From assembly GCA_946481275.1 (NCBI GenBank), contig CAMLMV010000017.1, positions 62,001 to 126,000 on the forward strand: a stretch of 64,000 bases of DNA, read 5' to 3'. This DNA is from an uncultured Massilia sp. Its GTDB lineage: Bacteria > Pseudomonadota > Gammaproteobacteria > Burkholderiales > Burkholderiaceae. Shown piece after piece: positions 34,624-44,401 of this stretch (its first letter is position 1; each line of letters begins with the position of its first letter). The notes under the pieces are model-generated. The model saw only the letters and a list, made by a program, of their open reading frames with translations, did not search any database and was not told where the DNA came from. A program made the position numbers and the translations under genes.

Positions 34624-35124
34624 TTAGAACGGAATGTCGTCATCCATATCCGAGAAATTCGGTGCCGGTTTCGGCTGCGGACGTGCGGCCGGGGCCGGCG
34701 GGGCCTGGCGCGGGGCCGGGCGGCTCGGCGGGGCGTCGTAGCCGCCCATGTCGTCGCCACCACCGTAGCTGTCGCCGCCGCCCATGCCCTGGCGGCCGCC
34801 CAGCATCTGCATGTTTTCAGCAATGATGTCGGTGGCGTAGCGCTCGATGCCGTCCTTGTCGGTGTACTTGCGAGTCTGCAGGCGGCCTTCCACGTAGACC
34901 GACGAACCCTTCTTCAGGTACTGGCCGACGATTTCGGCGAGGCGGCCGAAGAACGAGATGCGGTGCCACTCGGTCAGCTCTTTCTGCTCGCCGGTGTTGC
35001 GGTCCTTCGATTTGTAGGACGTGGCCACGGCGATGTTGGCGATGGCGTCGCCGCTCGGCATGTAGCGGATTTCCGGATCGCGGCCGAGATTGCCGACGAT
35101 GATGACCTTGTTAACTGATGCCAT
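34624..35124 (-). CDS. ssb: Single-stranded DNA-binding protein
   Basis: 166 residues. [21 protein letters not shown] opens the OB-fold, followed by [40 protein letters not shown] and [11 protein letters not shown], all standard bacterial SSB. A G/P-rich linker (about 112-155) ends in the acidic tip SDMDDDIPF that recruits repair and replication proteins. It binds ssDNA as a tetramer. ATG at 35124 after AAGGAGC. It is divergent from uvrA, as in many proteobacteria, with a LexA box in the shared region. Confidence 0.98.
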   Translation of the reverse strand: MASVNKVIIVGNLGRDPEIRYMPSGDAIANIAVATSYKSKDRNTGEQKELTEWHRISFFGRLAEIVGQYLKKGSSVYVEGRLQTRKYTDKDGIERYATDIIAENMQMLGGRQGMGGGDSYGGGDDMGGYDAPPSRPAPRQAPPAPAARPQPKPAPNFSDMDDDIPF

Positions 35125-35595
35125 TTTGTAAAGCTCCTTTGTATGATCCCTGACTCTGCATGAAGACTAAGCGTTAGGGAAACTGTTGATGTTGCGTCCG
35201 CTATTATGCTGGTCAGTCGCCTTAGAAAGCAACTGGTTCCGCACCGACCGGACACCCGGGTTGCAGCACCCGATCAGACCTCGTAGATGGGGACAAAGTG
35301 CCCGTTTTGGAAGAGATACATATCAATACCGCCGGACGAAAAATTTTTCGGTTTTCTGGTGAGTCTGCCATTGAATTGCGCCTCTCCCGGGCCACATACA
35401 GAACGCGCACGTTGTACCGGAACGGCAGATCTTGACAGGTCGTCATATCATGCTGCCAAGCCTCGCAGACTTTTTCGAGGGCCGGCATACCACTGTAAAT
35501 AAAAACAGGTAAACTAGTGCGCTTTCCCGTTCGGCCCGCTCACCTGTGCCATTCGTGCGCCGGCCCCGCAACCATTCGAAAGCCTTCAAACAACA
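35125..35595. other. ssb/uvrA divergent intergenic region
   Basis: 471 bp without a convincing gene. It holds the LexA box (35493-35508) and a possible ssb promoter on the minus strand: TTGCTT (35227-35232), an 18-bp spacer and CATAAT (35203-35208). An 88-codon minus-strand frame at 35222-35488 has no recognisable domain. Confidence 0.6.
35493..35508. promoter_or_regulatory. LexA (SOS) box of uvrA, possibly shared with ssb
   Basis: CTGTAAATAAAAACAG matches CTGT-N8-ACAG exactly, 87 bp before the uvrA start. A TAAACT directly after it (35510-35515) could be a -10 element, so LexA would cover the promoter. Confidence 0.85.
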
Positions 35596-38445
35596 ATGGA
35601 AGAAATCCGTATCCGCGGCGCCCGCACGCACAATCTCAAGAACATCAACCTCGACCTGCCGCGCAACAAGCTGATCGTCATCACCGGCCTGTCGGGTTCC
35701 GGTAAGTCGTCGCTCGCTTTCGACACGCTGTATGCCGAGGGCCAGCGCCGCTACGTCGAATCGCTGTCGGCCTATGCGCGCCAGTTCCTGCAGCTGATGG
35801 AAAAGCCGGACGTCGACATGATCGAGGGCCTGTCGCCCGCCATCTCCATCGAGCAGAAGGCGACGTCGCACAACCCGCGCTCGACCGTCGGCACCGTCAC
35901 CGAGATCCACGACTACCTGCGCCTGCTGTACGCACGCGTCGGCACGCCGTACTGCCCGGACCACCCGGAAGAGCCGCTGGCCGCGCAGACCGTGTCGCAG
36001 ATGGTCGATGCCGTGCTGGCCATGCCGGAAGGGACCAAGCTGATGATCCTGGCGCCCGTCGTGGCGAACCGCAAGGGCGAGCACAGCGACCTGTTCGAGG
36101 CGATGCAGGCGCAGGGCTTCGTCCGCTTCCGCATCCAGAGCGGCACGCACGCGGCCAAGATCTACGACGTCGACGACCTGCCGAAGCTCAAAAAGACGGA
36201 AAAGCACACGATCGACGTCGTCATCGACCGCGTGAAGGTGAATGCCGAGATCAAGCAGCGCCTGGCCGAGAGCTTCGAGACCGCGCTGCGCATCGCGGAC
36301 GGCCGCGCCGTCGCGTACGAGATGGACACGGAGAAGGAGCACATCTACTCGAACAAGTTCGCGTGCAACGTCTGCGGCTATTCGCTGCAGGAGCTGGAGC
36401 CGCGCCTGTTCTCCTTCAATAACCCGATGGGCGCCTGCCAGGAATGCGATGGCCTGGGCCATATCGAGTTCTTCGATCCGAAGCGCATCGTCGCGTTCCC
36501 GAACCTGTCGCTGGCGTCCGGCGCCGTGAAGGGCTGGGATCGCCGCAACCAGTTCTACTACCAGATGCTGACGAGCCTCGCGTCGCACTACGGTTTCGAC
36601 CTCGACAAGCCGTTCGAGCAACTGCCGAAGTCCGCGCAGGACGTCGTGCTGTTCGGCTCCGGCAAGACGTCGGTGCCGTTCGCGTACGTGAACGAGCGTG
36701 GCCGCACGGTGATGCGCGAGCACACGTTCGAAGGCGTCGTGAACAACCTGCAGCGCCGCTACCGCGAGACGGATTCGATGGCCGTGAAGGAAGAGCTGGC
36801 GAAGTTCATCAACGAGAAGGAATGCCCGTCGTGCGGCGGCGCGCGCCTGCGCACGGAAGCGCGCTACGTCAAGATCGGCAACGGCCGGCAGCAGCGCGCC
36901 ATCTATGAAGTCGCGAAGACGCCGCTGCGCGACTGCCTCGGCTATTTCAAGGACCTGGAACTGACGGGCGCGAAGAAGGACATCGCCGAGCGCGTCATCA
37001 AGGAAATCGTCGCGCGCCTGTCGTTCCTGAACGACGTGGGCCTCGATTACCTGTCGCTGGACCGCAGCGCCGACACGCTGTCGGGCGGCGAAGCGCAGCG
37101 CATCCGCCTCGCGTCGCAGATCGGCTCGGGCCTGACGGGCGTGATGTACGTGCTGGACGAGCCGTCGATCGGCCTGCACCAGCGCGACAACGACCGCCTG
37201 ATCGCGACGCTGAAGCACCTGCGCGACATCGGCAACAGCGTGCTGGTGGTGGAACACGACGAGGATGCGATCCGTACGGCGGACTACATCGTCGACATGG
37301 GTCCGGGCGCGGGCGTGCACGGCGGCGCCGTGATCGCCGAAGGCTCGCTCAAGGACATCATGAAGAGCAAGGAGTCGCTGACGGCGGCCTACCTGTCGGG
37401 CAAGAAGAAGATCCACGTGCCGAAGAAGCGCACGCAGGCCGACCCGGACCGCCAGCTCGTCATCACGGGCGCGACCGGCAACAACCTGAAGAACGTGTCG
37501 CTGGAGCTGCCGGTGGGCCTGCTGACCTGCGTGACGGGCGTGTCGGGCTCCGGCAAGTCGACGCTCGTGAACGACACGCTGTACCCGGCGCTGTCGCGCC
37601 ATCTGTACGGTTCGCAGACGGAACCGGCACCGCACGACGCCATCCACGGCCTGGAGCACTTCGACAAGGTGATCTCCGTCGACCAGGCGCCGATCGGCCG
37701 CACGCCGCGTTCGAACCCGGCCACGTACACGGGCGTGTTCACGCCGATCCGCGACCTGTTCGCGACGGTGCCGACGGCGAAGGAACGCGGCTACTCGGCC
37801 GGCCGCTTCTCGTTCAACGTGAAGGGCGGCCGCTGCGAGGCGTGCCAGGGCGACGGCGTGATCAAGGTCGAGATGCACTTCCTGCCGGACGTGTACGTGC
37901 CCTGCGACGTCTGCCACGGCAAGCGCTACAACCGCGAGACGCTGGAAGTCGAGTACAAGGGCAAGAACATCACCGAAGTGCTGGAGATGACGGTCGAGGA
38001 TGCGCACGAGTTCTTCAAGGCCGTCCCGGTCATCGCGCGCAAGCTGCACACGCTGCTGGACGTGGGCCTCGGCTACATCAAGCTGGGCCAGAGCGCGACC
38101 ACCTTGTCGGGCGGCGAGGCGCAGCGGGTAAAACTGTCGCTGGAACTGTCCAAGCGGGATACCGGCCGCACGTTGTACATCCTCGACGAGCCGACGACGG
38201 GCCTGCACTTCGCCGACATCGACCTGCTGCTGAAGGTGATCCACCGCCTGCGCGACCAGGGCAACACGCTCGTCATCATCGAGCACAACCTGGACGTCAT
38301 CAAGACGGCGGACTGGATCGTCGACCTGGGTCCGGAAGGCGGCGCGGGCGGCGGCACGATCGTCGCGCACGGCACGCCGGAAGACGTGGCCGACAATCCG
38401 GCCAGCGTCACCGGCAAGTACCTCAAGCCGCTGCTCAAGGCGTGA
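35596..38445 (+). CDS. uvrA: Excinuclease ABC subunit A
   Basis: 949 residues, standard length. It recognises damaged DNA with UvrB at the start of nucleotide excision repair. First ATPase: Walker [10 protein letters not shown] (about 33), zinc module CNVCGYSL ... GACQECDG, signature LSGGEAQRI at 495 and [11 protein letters not shown]. Second ATPase: GVSGSGKST at 648, zinc finger CEACQGDG ... CDVCHG, signature [10 protein letters not shown] at 837 and [15 protein letters not shown] at 35596 gives the conserved [17 protein letters not shown] start. LexA box upstream. An unknown gene follows after 2 nt. Confidence 0.98.
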   Translation: MEEIRIRGARTHNLKNINLDLPRNKLIVITGLSGSGKSSLAFDTLYAEGQRRYVESLSAYARQFLQLMEKPDVDMIEGLSPAISIEQKATSHNPRSTVGTVTEIHDYLRLLYARVGTPYCPDHPEEPLAAQTVSQMVDAVLAMPEGTKLMILAPVVANRKGEHSDLFEAMQAQGFVRFRIQSGTHAAKIYDVDDLPKLKKTEKHTIDVVIDRVKVNAEIKQRLAESFETALRIADGRAVAYEMDTEKEHIYSNKFACNVCGYSLQELEPRLFSFNNPMGACQECDGLGHIEFFDPKRIVAFPNLSLASGAVKGWDRRNQFYYQMLTSLASHYGFDLDKPFEQLPKSAQDVVLFGSGKTSVPFAYVNERGRTVMREHTFEGVVNNLQRRYRETDSMAVKEELAKFINEKECPSCGGARLRTEARYVKIGNGRQQRAIYEVAKTPLRDCLGYFKDLELTGAKKDIAERVIKEIVARLSFLNDVGLDYLSLDRSADTLSGGEAQRIRLASQIGSGLTGVMYVLDEPSIGLHQRDNDRLIATLKHLRDIGNSVLVVEHDEDAIRTADYIVDMGPGAGVHGGAVIAEGSLKDIMKSKESLTAAYLSGKKKIHVPKKRTQADPDRQLVITGATGNNLKNVSLELPVGLLTCVTGVSGSGKSTLVNDTLYPALSRHLYGSQTEPAPHDAIHGLEHFDKVISVDQAPIGRTPRSNPATYTGVFTPIRDLFATVPTAKERGYSAGRFSFNVKGGRCEACQGDGVIKVEMHFLPDVYVPCDVCHGKRYNRETLEVEYKGKNITEVLEMTVEDAHEFFKAVPVIARKLHTLLDVGLGYIKLGQSATTLSGGEAQRVKLSLELSKRDTGRTLYILDEPTTGLHFADIDLLLKVIHRLRDQGNTLVIIEHNLDVIKTADWIVDLGPEGGAGGGTIVAHGTPEDVADNPASVTGKYLKPLLKA

Positions 38446-38447
38446 CG

Positions 38448-39335
38448 ATGGGCGCCGGTGCGACGGATCCGGCACGGACCCTCGCGCTGGCGCTCGTACA
38501 CGTGGCCGCCGACCTGGAATCCATCTGGGACGACCTGGCCGCCGCCGGCTATGGTGAAGAAGCCGCCATCGGGCGCGAACGCATCCTCGCCTTCGCGCCC
38601 ACGCCCGAGGCGAAGGCGCAGTTGCGTGCCTACTGGCGCGAGTGCGCGATGGAGCGGCTGTCGGCCCTGCGCGGGCCGATCGACGTGTGCAAAGGCGTCT
38701 ACGCTCCCACGCAGCCCTATCGCTCGGCGCTGCTGGAAGCCTTGCGCGAGCGGGCGCCCACGCTCGTGTCGCCGACGGACCTGACCGCCCCGCAGATCGA
38801 GCCGGCGATCAAGCTATGTCTCGAAGACTACCTGAATCCCATCCACGACGAGACCGTGCGCTGGTCGCGCGAGGCCAAGGCGCGTGCGATCCGCGCGGCC
38901 GGCCTGCGCGACGATCCGCAATTCAACGCGCTGCCGTGGACCGGGCGCGTGCAGCTGCTGCGCGAGCGGTTCACGCAGGTGCTGGCGCCGCATGGCTTCG
39001 CGGTCAAGAACAAGGGCAAGAACGTCGTGGTCGCCGAACGTCCCACGACCGACGGGCGTTTTATCCATGCCCTCGTCGACGACGGGGGCGCGAACCTCGG
39101 CAGGTATGGCCAGCTGAGTCACTGGGTCGCCATCCGCACGCCGCGGCAGCGCCTCTCGCACGACCCGGAGAAGGACCAATCGCTCGCACGCTTCAACATC
39201 AGCGACCTCGTGCCCGAGTTCCACTGGTCGTCGCGGCATTTCCAGACGTATCCCGAGTTCTGCCGGGCGGTCGATAGCGCCGCATACGCGGCATTGTGCA
39301 TCTTCCGCAAGGTGGATGCGGCGCTGCTGTCTTAA
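38448..39335 (+). CDS. Hypothetical protein coupled to uvrA
   Basis: 295 residues, no signal or membrane span, not recognised. It starts 2 nt after the uvrA stop, so it is likely co-transcribed and translationally coupled. Notable pieces: ERILAFAPTPEAKAQLRAYW (helical), LCLEDYLNPIHDETVRWSRE, WTGRVQLLRERFTQVLAPHG, then a beta-rich part with GRFIHALVDDGGANLGRYGQ and ISDLVPEFHWSSRHFQTYPE. The end is ALCIFRKVDAALLS. The helical N-half and compact C-half suggest two domains. Being behind a LexA box it may be damage-inducible (inference). Its TAA shares TTAA with the convergent cyanophycinase stop. Confidence 0.75.
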   Translation: MGAGATDPARTLALALVHVAADLESIWDDLAAAGYGEEAAIGRERILAFAPTPEAKAQLRAYWRECAMERLSALRGPIDVCKGVYAPTQPYRSALLEALRERAPTLVSPTDLTAPQIEPAIKLCLEDYLNPIHDETVRWSREAKARAIRAAGLRDDPQFNALPWTGRVQLLRERFTQVLAPHGFAVKNKGKNVVVAERPTTDGRFIHALVDDGGANLGRYGQLSHWVAIRTPRQRLSHDPEKDQSLARFNISDLVPEFHWSSRHFQTYPEFCRAVDSAAYAALCIFRKVDAALLS

Positions 39336-40540
39336 TCGGCCGTGTAGAACGGCTGGCGGATCCGCACCGGCCGCACGTCCATCCTGATCCGGTAGATCGA
39401 ATACGCATCCTCGCGGTTCGTCACGTATTCCGCGGTGTCCGGCACGCGCGTGAACGTGAACTCGAACCCGCGTTCCGGCAACTGGCTGTCCGGCCCTTCG
39501 AACGCGACGCCGACGGCGCGCTGCAAGTCGCTGTCGACCAGCTTTTCGAGCAGGTCCGCGACCGCCGTGTTGCCGAGGATGTCCGTATAAAAAATCGGCG
39601 GCCGGTGCTCGACATATTGCCGGTCCACGGGCTCCTTGCCCGGTCCCGGCGTGTACGTGCGCGTGGCCAGGTTGAACCGGTCGCCGCTGTCCAGGTAGCT
39701 GATGCGCGCATTGGCGAGATTGAATCCCGGCTTCGACTTGTCCGTACTTGCCCCGGCCAGGTCGAGCACGAGCGCGCCGCGATAGCCGATCACCGTGACG
39801 TCGCGCGTCGGCCCGACGACGGCGGCCGTGTTCTCGTCGATGCCCAGTCCCAGCGTATAACCCTTGGCCAGCATCGCGGGCAGCATGCGGCCGAAGCGGC
39901 CGCGCGCGAGCAGGTGCTGGTCGACGAAGACGTCGTCGCCGATGAAGCCGAGGCCCGGCGCGACGTCCTTGCCGTCCACGACGCCGTTCTTCAGCACCGG
40001 CATCACGTCCAGCGGCGGATCGTTGAACATGGTGCTGCTCATGATGGCGGCGCCGGCGCTCGTGCCCGCGATGACGCCGCCGCGCCGGTACAGTCCCCAC
40101 AGCGCGTCCAGCACGGCCGTGTTGCTGCCGTCCGCGCGCCGCAGCGAGCCCGTGATGCGGGCTTGATCTCCGCCCGTGAAGAACGCGCCGCCGGCCTTGC
40201 GGATCGCATCGGCCAGCGCGGGATCGTCCGCGGCCTTGCGCACGTCGGTCCCGGCCAGCATGGGCGCGACCGGGACGACGAACGCGCGCGCGCCGTAGCG
40301 GTTCAGCGCATCCACCGTCAGTTGCGCTTCCTTCGCGGGCGTCTGCGCGGCCGTCGGGAGCACGGCGATGCGCGCGCCCTTCCCGCCCGCCAGCGCGACG
40401 ATCTTTTCCCACACCTCGGCGTTGTTAACGCGCAGGCCGCCGCCGATGATCACCAGCGATCCCTTGGGGCCGGATGGCGCGGCGGCCGCCCATGCGCCGA
40501 CGCCCGCGAGCGCCAGCGCGAAGCACAAGCGCTTCAGCAT
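39332..40540 (-). CDS. Secreted cyanophycinase (peptidase S51)
   Basis: 402 residues with a signal peptide (MLKRLCFALALAGVGAWAAA). Peptidase S51 core: GSLVIIGGGLRVNNAEVWEK, FFTGGDQARI, and the nucleophile Ser at about 161 in VIAGTSAGAAIMS, followed by GLGFIGDDVFVDQHLLARGR and LGLGIDENTAAVV, the pattern of cyanophycinases. These cleave cyanophycin (multi-L-arginyl-poly-L-aspartate) to beta-Asp-Arg dipeptides. The export signal marks it as the extracellular type used by degraders, not storers. It begins 1 nt after the TonB receptor stop. Compared with classic enzymes of about 270 residues it has a longer C-terminus (from about 260). Confidence 0.88.
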   Translation of the reverse strand: MLKRLCFALALAGVGAWAAAAPSGPKGSLVIIGGGLRVNNAEVWEKIVALAGGKGARIAVLPTAAQTPAKEAQLTVDALNRYGARAFVVPVAPMLAGTDVRKAADDPALADAIRKAGGAFFTGGDQARITGSLRRADGSNTAVLDALWGLYRRGGVIAGTSAGAAIMSSTMFNDPPLDVMPVLKNGVVDGKDVAPGLGFIGDDVFVDQHLLARGRFGRMLPAMLAKGYTLGLGIDENTAAVVGPTRDVTVIGYRGALVLDLAGASTDKSKPGFNLANARISYLDSGDRFNLATRTYTPGPGKEPVDRQYVEHRPPIFYTDILGNTAVADLLEKLVDSDLQRAVGVAFEGPDSQLPERGFEFTFTRVPDTAEYVTNREDAYSIYRIRMDVRPVRIRQPFYTAD

Positions 40541-40541
40541 G

Positions 40542-43286
40542 TCAGCGGAACGAGTAGTTCACGCTCACGAACGCGCTGCGGCCGCGCGGGTCCGTGTAGC
40601 TCGGGTCATACCCGGCCAGGAAGAACCAGGCCTGGTTCGAGAACGGCGGATCCGCGTTGAACATGTTCAGGACGCCCGCGCGCACCTTGAGCTGCTTGCT
40701 GATCGTCCAGCTGCCCGTCAGGTCCCACAGCGAGTAGTACTTCACGTGGTTCGGCGCCAGCAGCGTGTCCGTGTACGGGTCGTAGGTCGTGTTCTGGTCC
40801 GTGTAGCCCATCGAGTACTGGTTCGCCAGCGTGAGCGTGACCGGGCCGTTGTCCCACTCGAAGTTCACGCGGTGGCGCCACTTCTGGATCGCCTGGTCGT
40901 TCAGGAACACGCCCAGGTTCGTGCGGAACGGTTCCTGCGGACCGAACTGGCGGTCGTAGTGCAGGATCAGCGTGCCGGACAGGTTGACGCCGAAGCGGCC
41001 CCACGGTCCGCGCTCGGAGCGCCAGTCGCCGGCGATGTCGAAGCCGGACGTCCTGAGCTTGCCCTGGTTTTCCTTCATCAGGAGGATGTTGGAGATGAAG
41101 CCGTCCTCGTCGCGCTGGATGTACTTGCCGTTGTAGGCTGCCGGGTTTTCGATGATGACCTGTTCGCCCAGGGTGCTGATCACGTCGCGCTTCTCGATGT
41201 TCCAGTAGTCGATCGAGAGGCTCGTGCGCTTGACCGGTTCGAACACGACGCCCAGCGAGAACTCGCGCGATTTTTCCGGTTTCAGGTCCGGGTTCGAGCG
41301 GCGTTCGACGTTCCACTGGTCGGTACACGTGTCGATGCTGCCTTCCTGCTTGACGCACTGCGGATCGGTCAGGATGCCGGCCGTCGTGCCGAAGATCGTC
41401 GGGCGCTTCAGGTCCGACAGCGACGGCGCCCGGAAGCCCGTGCCCGCGGACGCGCGCACCAGCAGCGACTGCATCGGCTGCCAGCGCAGGCCGATCTTCG
41501 GATTGGTCGTGTTGCCCACTTCGCTGTAGTGGTCGTAGCGCACCGCGAACTGCATCTCGAGTTCCTTGGTGAACGGCGCGACCACCTCGGTGAACACGGA
41601 GGCCACTTTTCTCGTGTTGTCCGCGGTCTCGACGTCGGCCAGTTCGCCGGCCGGAATGGTGCTGTCGCGGTCACCCTGGATGTTATTCGAGCGCAGCAGG
41701 TCCGACGGCCTGAACGTCTGGTGTTCGTGACGCAGTTCGCCGCCGACCGCCAGCGCCAGGTCGCCGCCGGCCAGCGCCGTCAGCGAACGCGACATCTTGC
41801 CGTCGAGGGAAGTCGACACGCCCTTCGCATTGCGGGCCTCGTCGTTGATCCGGATCTTGTTGATGAGGTCCCGGCCGGCCTGCGACGACGGCCCGAACGG
41901 ATTGATCGCGCCCGAGCGCACGCCGGCCTCGAACTGGTCATACAGGAAGTAGCCGTCGACGTACTTGTCGATGGCCTTGTTCTCGGCGCGGCCCAGCGCC
42001 ACGTCGTAGTCCCAGCCTTTGATGGTACCCGTGGCGCCCAGCAGCAGGCGCTGGCCGGTACTCGTCACGTCGTTGGTGCGGTTGCCCGCTTCCGACATCC
42101 GGTAGCGGATCCGGTTGACCGTGGCGGGCAGGCCGGGCGCCGACAGCGCATTGCGGTACGCCTCCGGCAGGATGCTGACCGGCAGGTTGCGCAGGGTCGA
42201 CACCGGGTTCGGCGACAGCACGTATTTGGTCTTGGCCTGCGTCTGCACCAGCTCCGCGAACAGCTGGTTGTCCGCATCGAGCTGGAAGGTCGCGCGGCCG
42301 ATGAAGCCGATCTTGCGCGAGTCCGGATAGATCTCCGTATCTTCCATGTAGTCGTAGCTGCAGCCGGCCGCGCCGCCCGGGCCCTTCTCGGCATATACGG
42401 TGGCGGGCGGATTGCACTTCGGCGAGCTTGGATTGACGCGGCTGGCCGTGCTGCCGGCCGGCAGGAGGCCCGCGGCGATCAACGCGGCACGCTGCGCGCC
42501 CGAGATGTCGATATTGGCCGGGAAGGTGTTGCTGGACATCTGCGCCGGCAGCGTCGTCGCGAGCGGGTGCTCGGAGATGAAGCGGCGCTGGCCCGAACGC
42601 AGGCGGTCGAGCTGCTGGATGTCGAGCACGCCGAACACGTTGAAGCGGTCGGTGCTCAAATCGCCCGTGCCGCCGCTGAGGCTCAGCGTCTTCTTGCCCG
42701 CCCCGCCCTGCTGCGTGCCCGCGGCCGATGCGGCCAGGTCGATGCCCGTGTAATCCTTGCGCGTGATGAAGTTGATCACGCCGCCGATGGCATCGGTACC
42801 GTAGATCGCGGATGCGCCATCCTTCAGCACCTCGACGCGCTGGATCGCGCCGGCCGGGATGTTATTGAGGTCGACGCCCGAGTTGTCGCCGGGCGACGCG
42901 AAGTTGGCGAGACGGCGGCCGTTCAGCAGGACCAGCGTGGACGACACGCCGAGGCCGCGCAGGTTGGCGCCATTCAGGCCGCGCTGGCCGGACGTGCCGT
43001 CCGTGATGCTGGGGCCGTCCGTCACCGGCGCCGTGTTCGCGCTGATGTTCTTGACCAGTTCCGCGGCCGTCGTCGCGCCCATCTTCTCGATGTCCTCGCG
43101 CGAGATCAGCTGCACGGGCAGCGCGGTCTCCGTGTCGATGCGCTTGATCGACGAGCCGGTGATCTCCACGCGGTGCATCTTCGGTTCGTCCGCCTGCGTC
43201 TGCGCGGTGGCGTGTTGCGCCATCAGGGCAGCGACGGCCGCCGCCAGTATGGTCGGTTGCAGGGCTCTCGAAATGTGCTTGGTCAT
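40542..43286 (-). CDS. TonB-dependent receptor (cyanophycinase cluster)
   Basis: 914 residues. ATG at 43286 after GAGGGAGA; signal peptide ends QHATAQT. Plug: MHRVEITGSSIKRIDTETAL, GATTAAELVKNISANTAPVT, GANLRGLGVSSTLVLLNGRR and VEVLKDGASAIYGTDAIGGV. This is the subclass often found with peptidases and amino-acid/peptide uptake as well as sugars. The barrel ends with the terminal aromatic (FVSVNYSFR, aromatic near the end rather than last). It is 33 nt downstream of the RpiR gene and directly before cyanophycinase, so the three form an operon. Inferred ligand: cyanophycin fragments. Confidence 0.9.
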   Translation of the reverse strand: MTKHISRALQPTILAAAVAALMAQHATAQTQADEPKMHRVEITGSSIKRIDTETALPVQLISREDIEKMGATTAAELVKNISANTAPVTDGPSITDGTSGQRGLNGANLRGLGVSSTLVLLNGRRLANFASPGDNSGVDLNNIPAGAIQRVEVLKDGASAIYGTDAIGGVINFITRKDYTGIDLAASAAGTQQGGAGKKTLSLSGGTGDLSTDRFNVFGVLDIQQLDRLRSGQRRFISEHPLATTLPAQMSSNTFPANIDISGAQRAALIAAGLLPAGSTASRVNPSSPKCNPPATVYAEKGPGGAAGCSYDYMEDTEIYPDSRKIGFIGRATFQLDADNQLFAELVQTQAKTKYVLSPNPVSTLRNLPVSILPEAYRNALSAPGLPATVNRIRYRMSEAGNRTNDVTSTGQRLLLGATGTIKGWDYDVALGRAENKAIDKYVDGYFLYDQFEAGVRSGAINPFGPSSQAGRDLINKIRINDEARNAKGVSTSLDGKMSRSLTALAGGDLALAVGGELRHEHQTFRPSDLLRSNNIQGDRDSTIPAGELADVETADNTRKVASVFTEVVAPFTKELEMQFAVRYDHYSEVGNTTNPKIGLRWQPMQSLLVRASAGTGFRAPSLSDLKRPTIFGTTAGILTDPQCVKQEGSIDTCTDQWNVERRSNPDLKPEKSREFSLGVVFEPVKRTSLSIDYWNIEKRDVISTLGEQVIIENPAAYNGKYIQRDEDGFISNILLMKENQGKLRTSGFDIAGDWRSERGPWGRFGVNLSGTLILHYDRQFGPQEPFRTNLGVFLNDQAIQKWRHRVNFEWDNGPVTLTLANQYSMGYTDQNTTYDPYTDTLLAPNHVKYYSLWDLTGSWTISKQLKVRAGVLNMFNADPPFSNQAWFFLAGYDPSYTDPRGRSAFVSVNYSFR

Positions 43287-43319
43287 GCGGTGCTCTCCCT
43301 CTTGGTGTCTTGTGGTGAC

Positions 43320-44249
43320 TCAGGTTTTTTTGACGAGCTTGCGAATCTGGTGTTCGCCGTAGAGATACGCGGCGATCGCCTCGGTGTGGCGGGCCGCCTT
43401 GGCCACGTTGGCTTTATTGGACGTCATCAGCGACACGGCCAATGCTTCGATGACGGCCAGCGCGGCGCTCGAACTGCTGGGCAGCACCGGGTGCGTGCTG
43501 TGCGCGTACAGCACGTGGTGACCCAGTTCGGCGAGCGGCGACGCCGGCGAATCGGTAATGGAGACGATGGTCGCGCCGGCATCGCGCGCGAACCGCGTCA
43601 GCGACGCGGCATCCAGCGTGTAGCGCGGCAGCGAGATCACGACCAATACGTCCTTCCCGGTGATGGTGGCGAGATGGCTTGCCGCGACTTCCGTGCCGCC
43701 GCTCGCAGCCGCTTCGACGACGTGGCGGCAGAACGGTTGCAGGTGCATCGCGAGCGCACCCGCGAGGAACGACGACAGCCCGAACCCCAGCACGTACACG
43801 GTGCGCGCCTTCGTGAGCACGGCGCCGACGCGGTCGATCTGCGTGCCGGACAGCGCGCGGCTCGTGGCCGTGATGGCCGCTTCCGCATAGCCCAGGCTTT
43901 CCAGCGCCGGCGACGCTTTCGCAGCGCGGCGCGCGATCGTGCTGCGCAGCTTTTCGACGGGCTGCAGCACCGACTGCAGCGTCTCCGCCACCGCGCCGCG
44001 CATCGCCGCGTAGTTCTTGAAACCGAGGTCGCGCGCAAAGCGGCTGATGGTCGCCGTCGACACGGCGCACGCGTCGGCCAGCTCCTCGATGCCGAGCGCC
44101 GTCACGCGCACCTGGTTGCGCAGCACGTAATCCGCGATCGCGCGGTTCGACGCCGAGCCCTCGGCCAGCACCCGCAGCAGCGACTGGCCGAGCGAAGATT
44201 CGGCGAAACCGATGTCGGGCGAAGCGCTGGACGGGACGGCAGAAGTCAT
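43320..44249 (-). CDS. MurR/RpiR family transcriptional regulator
   Basis: 309 residues from the ATG at 44249 (MTSAVPSSASPDIGFAES); a TTG 15 nt upstream is possible. HTH_6 domain about 20-95 (SNRAIADYVLRNQVRVTALG, IEELADACAVSTATISRFAR, DLGFKNYAAMRGAV). SIS sugar-isomerase-like ligand domain about 125-260 (YVLGFGLSSFLAGALAMHL, DVLVVISLPRYTLDAASLTR, ATIVSITDSPASPLAEL). RpiR proteins sense phosphosugars or related metabolites. Placed between the TonB/cyanophycinase genes and the divergent hydrolase/transporter genes, it probably controls both. TGAAA-N6-TTTCA in the divergent gap could be its site. Confidence 0.9.
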   Translation of the reverse strand: MTSAVPSSASPDIGFAESSLGQSLLRVLAEGSASNRAIADYVLRNQVRVTALGIEELADACAVSTATISRFARDLGFKNYAAMRGAVAETLQSVLQPVEKLRSTIARRAAKASPALESLGYAEAAITATSRALSGTQIDRVGAVLTKARTVYVLGFGLSSFLAGALAMHLQPFCRHVVEAAASGGTEVAASHLATITGKDVLVVISLPRYTLDAASLTRFARDAGATIVSITDSPASPLAELGHHVLYAHSTHPVLPSSSSAALAVIEALAVSLMTSNKANVAKAARHTEAIAAYLYGEHQIRKLVKKT

Positions 44250-44319
44250 GTGACCGGATGTCAATGAGTTAATGTTTTTTAATGTAAAACAGTTACAGCG
44301 CCCAACTCAACAACATTTT

Positions 44320-44335
44320 TGAAAATAATCTTTCA
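44320..44335. promoter_or_regulatory. Inverted repeat TGAAA-N6-TTTCA, candidate RpiR site
   Basis: Lies midway in the 152-bp gap between the RpiR regulator and the divergent hydrolase gene. The spacing matches the GAA-N6-TTC architecture reported for the RpiR member IolR. Direct evidence is only the symmetry and position. Confidence 0.45.
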
Positions 44336-44401
44336 TCGATTTACGTTGTGTAAAAATTCATACATAATCGGCCGCAGACCGACGCCAGGAGACACGTCCG
44401 C

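Noticed and set aside
35222..35488. An 88-codon minus-strand frame upstream of ssb.
   Set aside because: Overlies the ssb/uvrA control region, no domain, no ribosome site.
35443..38475. A 1010-codon minus-strand frame across uvrA.
   Set aside because: Pure shadow of uvrA.
40368..44267. A 1299-codon plus-strand frame across a TonB receptor and the RpiR gene.
   Set aside because: Shadow of two real genes; spans their boundary.
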